From assembly GCF_029603155.1 (NCBI RefSeq), contig NZ_JAPMUA010000001.1, forward strand, positions 248,001 through 312,000: DNA of 64,000 nucleotides, in the 5' to 3' direction. The notes below the pieces were generated by a model. The model searched no databases and was not told where the DNA came from. It worked only from the letters and a program-made list of their open reading frames with translations. A program made the position numbers and the translations under genes. This DNA is from Galbibacter pacificus (GTDB lineage Bacteria > Bacteroidota > Bacteroidia > Flavobacteriales > Flavobacteriaceae). Shown one piece after another: positions 62,214 through 64,000 of the stretch. Position 1 is the first letter of the stretch, and every line of letters starts with the position of its first letter.

Positions 62214-63176
62214 ATGCGTATGAACAAAATTTTGGGTTTGCTTATTGCGATATTGATAATTTCTTGCTCAAAAGAAAATAAATTGGAGCAGGAAATAGCA
62301 AAAATAGAAGTGCATGTCCGTATTGATAGGTTTGATGAGGTTTTTAATAATTCGTCTACAAAAGACCTTCCGAAGTTAAAAAATAAATACCCTTATTTGT
62401 TTCCAGCGGAATATAACGACAGCATTTGGGCAAACAGGATGAACGATACCTTGCAAAAAGAATTGTATGCCGAGATAGACAAACGCTTTGCCGATTTTGA
62501 AAACGATACTGCTCAGTTTAGCTCCCTGTTTCAACATATAAAATATTATTTTACAGATTTTAAACCGCCAAAAATAGTTACCGTAATTTCTGATGTTGAT
62601 TATAAAAACCGGGTTATTTATGCCGATACCCTGCTTTTGCTGGGCCTGGATAATTATTTGGGTCCCGACCATAAGTTTTATAAAGGGATTCAGCAGTACA
62701 TCAGAAAAAATTTTGAAGCCTCGAAAATCCCTGTCGATATGGCAAAGACCATTGCCAAAAGCAAAGTGCGGCCGCCACAAAACCGCACCTTTATTGCGCA
62801 AATGGTTTATTATGGGAAAATATATTACATGGTACATTTGTTTTTACCCAACACGGCCAAGGAAGTCCAGCTTGGCTATACGGATGAAGAATTAAAATGG
62901 GCCATTGCCGACGAAGGCTATATTTGGCGCTACTTTGTGGAAAGAGAGCTTCTTTTTTCTACCGATGCCAAACTTCAGGAACGGTTTATCCATCCGGCGC
63001 CTTTTTCAAAATTTTATTTAGAGCTCGATAATGAATCTCCCGGTAGATTGGGGCAATATATAGGTTGGCAAATTGTAAATGCATATATGGAAAATAATGA
63101 AGTATCTTTGCAGCATATGTTGAATGCTTCGGCCGAAGAAATTTTTAATAACTCAAAATACAAACCCAAAAAATAA
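62214..63176 (+). CDS. gldB: Gliding motility lipoprotein GldB
   Basis: A 320-residue lipoprotein needed for gliding in Flavobacterium. The signal and lipobox are at the N-terminus (ILIISCSKEN, Cys near 18). The family region RIDRFDEVFNN and LKNKYPYLFPAEYND follows, and NESPGRLGQYIGWQIV is near 274-289. Placed beside gldC (overlap of one base, TAATG), as in known gliding bacteria. Exact biochemical role unsettled. Confidence 0.92.
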   Translation: MRMNKILGLLIAILIISCSKENKLEQEIAKIEVHVRIDRFDEVFNNSSTKDLPKLKNKYPYLFPAEYNDSIWANRMNDTLQKELYAEIDKRFADFENDTAQFSSLFQHIKYYFTDFKPPKIVTVISDVDYKNRVIYADTLLLLGLDNYLGPDHKFYKGIQQYIRKNFEASKIPVDMAKTIAKSKVRPPQNRTFIAQMVYYGKIYYMVHLFLPNTAKEVQLGYTDEELKWAIADEGYIWRYFVERELLFSTDAKLQERFIHPAPFSKFYLELDNESPGRLGQYIGWQIVNAYMENNEVSLQHMLNASAEEIFNNSKYKPKK

Positions 63177-63511
63177 TGGCAAAATCGCATAGATCGGATA
63201 TAAACTTACGTATAGAACTCGATGAAAATAAAGTTCCGGAGAAATTGTTTTGGACCGCAAAAGACGGGGGCGTAGAAAATGAAGCCGCTAAGGCTTTATT
63301 GCTTTCTGTATGGAACAGCCAGCAACAGGAAACCTTGAAAATTGACCTTTGGACCAAAGATATGCCCGTTGATGAAATGAAAAAATTTATGCACCAGACC
63401 TTGGTATCTTTAAGCGATACTTATTTTAGGGCTACCCAAGACGAGAAAATGACGGCTACCATGCGGGATTTTTGCGATTATTTTGCAGAAAAACTGGAAT
63501 TAAAAAAGTAA
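63176..63511 (+). CDS. gldC: Gliding motility protein GldC
   Basis: A 111-residue soluble protein with the GldC pattern SDINLRIELDENKVPEKLFW and LDLWTKDMP-like KIDLWTKDMPVDEMKKF in the middle. Its start overlaps the gldB stop. GldC is known to improve gliding in Flavobacterium, with no enzymatic role defined. Confidence 0.92.
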   Translation: MAKSHRSDINLRIELDENKVPEKLFWTAKDGGVENEAAKALLLSVWNSQQQETLKIDLWTKDMPVDEMKKFMHQTLVSLSDTYFRATQDEKMTATMRDFCDYFAEKLELKK

Positions 63512-63659
63512 AGCATCAAATAGGTGCATGAATTTCCAAAATGGGGCCGCGATGTACTAAAAGTAACTGCCCGAGCTAGTATAGGGAATATTGATTTTAA
63601 TGTTGGCTGTAACAATATGTGTTGCAATTCGTCGTAAGCATATAACCAATATTTTAATT

Positions 63660-64000
63660 ATGAGAAAAATAGCAATATTAGCAGCAGTTTCCTTTTTGAT
63701 AGTCTCTTGTGGAGCTTCTACGCCCTACGATTCCTTCAGAAAAGAAAATAAAAAAGACATCGCTTTTTCATTAAGTGCATCCAATTTTTTGGTCAAAATG
63801 TTTGTAGATGATGAAGATTTTAGGGAAATCAATAAAGTAGTATCGGGAATTCATAAATACAGAGTGTTGATTAGTGAAGAAGAGAGTTCTCAATATCTTG
63901 AAAATGAGTTTGATGATTTTGTTCAGCGAAAAGGCTACGAATCTTTAATGTACGTAAACAGCGACGGTAGCAAAGTGGGGCTTTTTTACTATCAAAAAAG
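63660..64000 (+). CDS. DUF4252-like lipoprotein (partial)
   Basis: Starts ATG at 63660 and runs off the right edge (113 codons plus 2 bases). Signal with lipobox AVSFLIVSCGAS (Cys near 17). The mature part has the DUF4252-like charged segment (LVKMFVDDEDFREINKVV). The assignment is by resemblance and is tentative. Confidence 0.72.
   Translation, partial: MRKIAILAAVSFLIVSCGASTPYDSFRKENKKDIAFSLSASNFLVKMFVDDEDFREINKVVSGIHKYRVLISEEESSQYLENEFDDFVQRKGYESLMYVNSDGSKVGLFYYQK

Overview
The window is a 64 kb piece of a chromosome from the Bacteroidota, family Flavobacteriaceae. The gliding-motility genes gldA, gldB and gldC are present. Upstream regions carry the Bacteroidota promoter pattern (TTG, about 20 bases, TAnnTTTG), Shine-Dalgarno sequences are mostly absent, and many DUF families typical of flavobacteria occur. 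No rRNA, tRNA, insertion sequence, prophage or CRISPR array was seen. Gene density is high and most genes are core metabolism.

Layout. 1-7.1 kb (minus strand): start of an egtB-like gene, thyA, an unknown protein, a CNT/NupC nucleoside transporter, a bifunctional-nuclease-family protein and the electron-transfer flavoprotein genes etfA/etfB. 7.3-14 kb (plus): pyruvate dehydrogenase E1 beta, a DUF5686 outer-membrane protein, soluble pyrophosphatase and a membrane ion-pumping pyrophosphatase. 14.2-33 kb: a methionine, sulfite and siroheme block. It holds metK behind a SAM-II riboswitch; a three-domain MetX-aspartokinase-homoserine dehydrogenase fusion behind a SAM-I riboswitch; a homocysteine-forming sulfhydrylase; sulfite reductase with cobA and a Met8-like enzyme for its siroheme; a ferredoxin-NADP reductase; a two-gene metH behind a second SAM-I riboswitch; and metF. 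A decayed outer-membrane protein pseudogene interrupts the block. 33-41 kb: envelope proteins, NDH-2, an AT-rich accessory patch (racemase, unknown protein, 42-bp-period repeat array), gldA and pncB. 41.5-45.7 kb: pheA, an aminotransferase, tyrA and DAHP synthase/chorismate mutase, behind a phenylalanine-rich leader peptide with a textbook attenuator. 45.8-64 kb: rsgA, dtd, two DUF3857 paralogues, a MazG-like protein, aroA, queA, rlmN, a PAP2 phosphatase, polyprenyl synthase, dnaG, an atypical response regulator, nadE, gldB, gldC and the start of a DUF4252 lipoprotein.

How the genes work together. The 15-33 kb block makes SAM, homoserine, O-acetylhomoserine, sulfide, homocysteine, methionine and methyl-THF. 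At least three of its transcripts carry SAM sensors of two different classes. The aromatic block is likely sensed through translation of Phe/Tyr codons.

The most interesting points are: the aromatic attenuator; coexistence of SAM-I and SAM-II riboswitches, with both SAM-I variable stems carrying palindromic repeat-like inserts; an unusual inverted 42-bp-period repeat array; a dnaG lacking all four zinc ligands; and a response regulator with Glu in place of the phosphoacceptor Asp. No wholly new multi-gene system was convincingly found.
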